The notes below the pieces were generated by a model. That model saw only the letters and a program-made list of their open reading frames with translations, searched no databases and was not told the DNA's origin. A stretch of 64,000 nucleotides of DNA, taken from Epiperipatus broadwayi (Eukaryota > Onychophora > Udeonychophora > Euonychophora > Peripatidae). The stretch covers positions 312,001-376,000 of the forward strand of contig JAQFVV010012530.1 in assembly GCA_028023455.1 (NCBI GenBank), in the 5' to 3' direction. Shown here piece by piece: positions 62,001-64,000 of the stretch (its first letter is position 1; each line of letters begins with the position of its first letter). Both the position numbers and the translations under genes were made by a program.

Positions 62001-63790
62001 ATCTTAAAACAAAATCATTTGCATTATTTTTATTGCTGAGTTTTAAAACTGAATAAACCTTTTCTTGTAGTAGTTTTAGATTATTAAAGCCATGTGTGAA
62101 TTTCGTTTATTATTTAGAATAATGCTAGATATTTTTGCAATGTAGGTTGTTAAATCTATTATGAAGTTTTAATTGATAGTGACATTGGAAGTACAGTAAA
62201 GAAACCATTGGATGCTTATATGTAGGATCTATGGAGGAAAGAGGAAAGTAACTATATTATTATCTTAGTAGTTTATGCAAGTACGGATAACATAATCCTG
62301 TGTCTTGTATATATTTACTGTGGGCAGTGTCTTTCTTGATATTATGTATTTTAAAATGTTCGAATGAATGCTAAATAAATAACCTGGACATTATTATTAT
62401 ATTTGAAATTATTAGACAGAAAAGTCATACCTCTTCATTTACACTGTATCCTTGTAGATTATCCCATATATTTTATACTATTGAGTCTTTACTCTAGTTA
62501 GTACTTCATGCTTACACATCGTATCACTATCTTAATTTCAACAGTTATTGCATCCTATAGCATTGTATTTTATGAAAGAAAATAATGAATAATTTTGAAT
62601 TGTATCTTATTTTGAAAGAAGATGAGATAGGTTTTTCTTGTTTTGGTTTAGGTTAAAGGTAAATACAAATGACATTGAATGCAAATGCTAACAGTGAATA
62701 ATAAAGAATCATAGATATTTTTCATGTTCTATTAAACTATTTTTAAAAACATAAAAAGAGATGATAATTATTTACGAGATTTTTGAATAATTTTGATATT
62801 TAGATTTTATGTATTAACGCATATTTTTTTTAAAAAGAAACAACCAAAATGAACAGCGCAGAATAGAATAAATGCTTATATTTTTGTGAACATTATTTTA
62901 TGCTTTAAACATACATGAAACATACATATAAGAATTTTATTTAGAGTAGTGCCAAGCAAATTATATAAAAGAACATCAATCATATTATTGTATTAAAGAC
63001 AATTTATTCATCGAACGAACCAAGATAATTATTTAAAATAACACTAGCACTATTATATTAGAAGTGATTTATTGTAAAAATATATGAACACATTTTAAAA
63101 ATGAATATTATTTAAGTATTTCATATTTTATATTTTCGCGTACACTTACGAAAATCATATGTTCTAGCTATGTTAATTAATGGTTGTTGTTTTTTTAAAA
63201 ACTATAAGAGTATTTTTTTAAATTTGTATTTTATTTTAAATGAATGTGCCATAAAAAGTTTATAAGTCGGAATAAAGGCTTATTTACTTGTTGATTTATT
63301 TTTTAAATGTGGAAGTAGGTAACTTAATATTATTTTCATTAGTTTGGTATTTGTTAGGTTTATTAAACACGATTGTAAATAGTGTATATAGTTTTTTTAT
63401 TAAATGTATAGGATAATAAAGTTGTTAAACTTGTTTTATAAAACTTTGTGTTATGTTGATTTATTCACCACCACAAATACATGATTGACAGATACCAAAA
63501 TAAACATAATATTTATTTTTAAGAAATCACAATGATTCAAAATATAATATACTGAATAAATTTCTTTTTGTATTAATATTATTATTATGGTCATAATTAA
63601 TTGCACAATTTATTGCATGGAATTTTAACGTTGTTTGTTGCCACATACATTCAGATTATATCAGATTATGTCATATATTCTATTTAAGATGTCACATGAG
63701 AACTAAAAGAATTATATTATTTATTGTTGTTATCATTATTGTTAGTTGCCATAATATTGAACAGTGGATAATGATAATAATTATTTATCG
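59085..63790. other. Very AT-rich stretch without recognised gene
   Basis: No gene is supported. At 60069 TATAAAAG is followed within 100 bases by repeated TTAATAACT words, a possible promoter or LTR fragment. The frames at 60430-60669 (plus) and 61138-60887 (minus) are Lys/Asn/Ile-rich and match nothing I know. Confidence 0.4.
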
Positions 63791-63795
63791 AAGAT

Positions 63796-63813
63796 TATTA
63801 TTATTATTATTAT

Positions 63814-63855
<42 letters not shown>

Positions 63856-63882
63856 CAATAGCAGTAGTAGTAGTAGTAGTAG
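63796..63882. repeat. (TTA)n-(GTA)n microsatellite
   Basis: About seven TTA units grade into (GTA)n with a few interruptions (GCAATAGCA). Sense frames give poly-Leu/poly-Val and are artefacts. Confidence 0.95.
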
Positions 63883-64000
63883 TTAGGTGTAGTTGATGAT
63901 GATACAAAATCCCTTATCATACTTGACTACAGGATATTATTAATTGATTAGAGTTATTTTAAAGAACTTGAGATAATTATAGTTATATTGTTTTAATAAG

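Overview
This is AT-rich, intron-and-repeat type DNA from an animal genome. By eye it is about three quarters A+T. It carries non-LTR retrotransposons, hAT and Tigger-type DNA transposon remains, tRNA-derived SINEs, long foldback elements, AT/ATT microsatellites, and one intact seven-helix receptor gene. Nothing looks prokaryotic. I cannot name the species. A spiralian or other invertebrate is my guess, from the neuropeptide-type receptor and the LINE families.

Only one convincing host protein gene is visible. It is a rhodopsin-class (FMRFamide/neuropeptide-like) receptor at 34934-36040 (+), in one exon directly behind a textbook 3' splice acceptor. It keeps the family's ERF box, the TM2 aspartate and the TM5/TM6 prolines. 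It has no extracellular cysteine at all and has lost the NPxxY residues.

Layout. 1-5.8 kb: AT-rich, nothing recognised. 5.8-9 kb: a decayed LINE (ORF1 plus endonuclease, minus strand) abutting a decayed reverse transcriptase of another LINE (plus strand). 9.4-9.9 kb: foldback element. 10.0-12.9 kb: very large inverted duplication with a smaller inverted-repeat element and a LINE tail in its centre. 12.9-13.5 kb: Ty3/Gypsy gag relic. 14.0-15.5 kb: Tigger-like DNA transposon with TIRs and a transposase C-terminal relic. 16.8 kb: near-perfect 84-bp palindrome. 20-25 kb: foldbacks in single-copy sequence. 28.0-30.9 kb: nearly complete but dead hAT element with TIRs and an 8-bp target duplication, carrying a nested LINE tail. 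31.8-34.4 kb: LINE reverse transcriptase relic (minus). 34.9-36.0 kb: receptor gene. 37.8 and 40.8 kb: SINEs with clear target duplications. 43.6-45.5 and 57.0-59.1 kb: two copies of one long unclassified element set in (TA)n. 48.0 kb: foldback. 48.7-49.7 kb: second Tigger-like copy. 49.7-51.7 kb: array of ~450-bp units ending in an inverted unit. 52.1-53.1 kb: foldback whose right arm is split by a tRNA-Val-like gene plus a SINE. 53.3-54.3 kb: long ATT and AT microsatellites. 54.3-64 kb: AT-rich, mostly unrecognised.

The protein-coding relics belong to unrelated selfish elements and do not form a pathway. I found no operon-like or defence-like system. The observations most worth checking are the atypical receptor, the 450-bp array with its inverted end, the paired unclassified 2-kb element, and the stacked inverted repeats at 10-13 kb.
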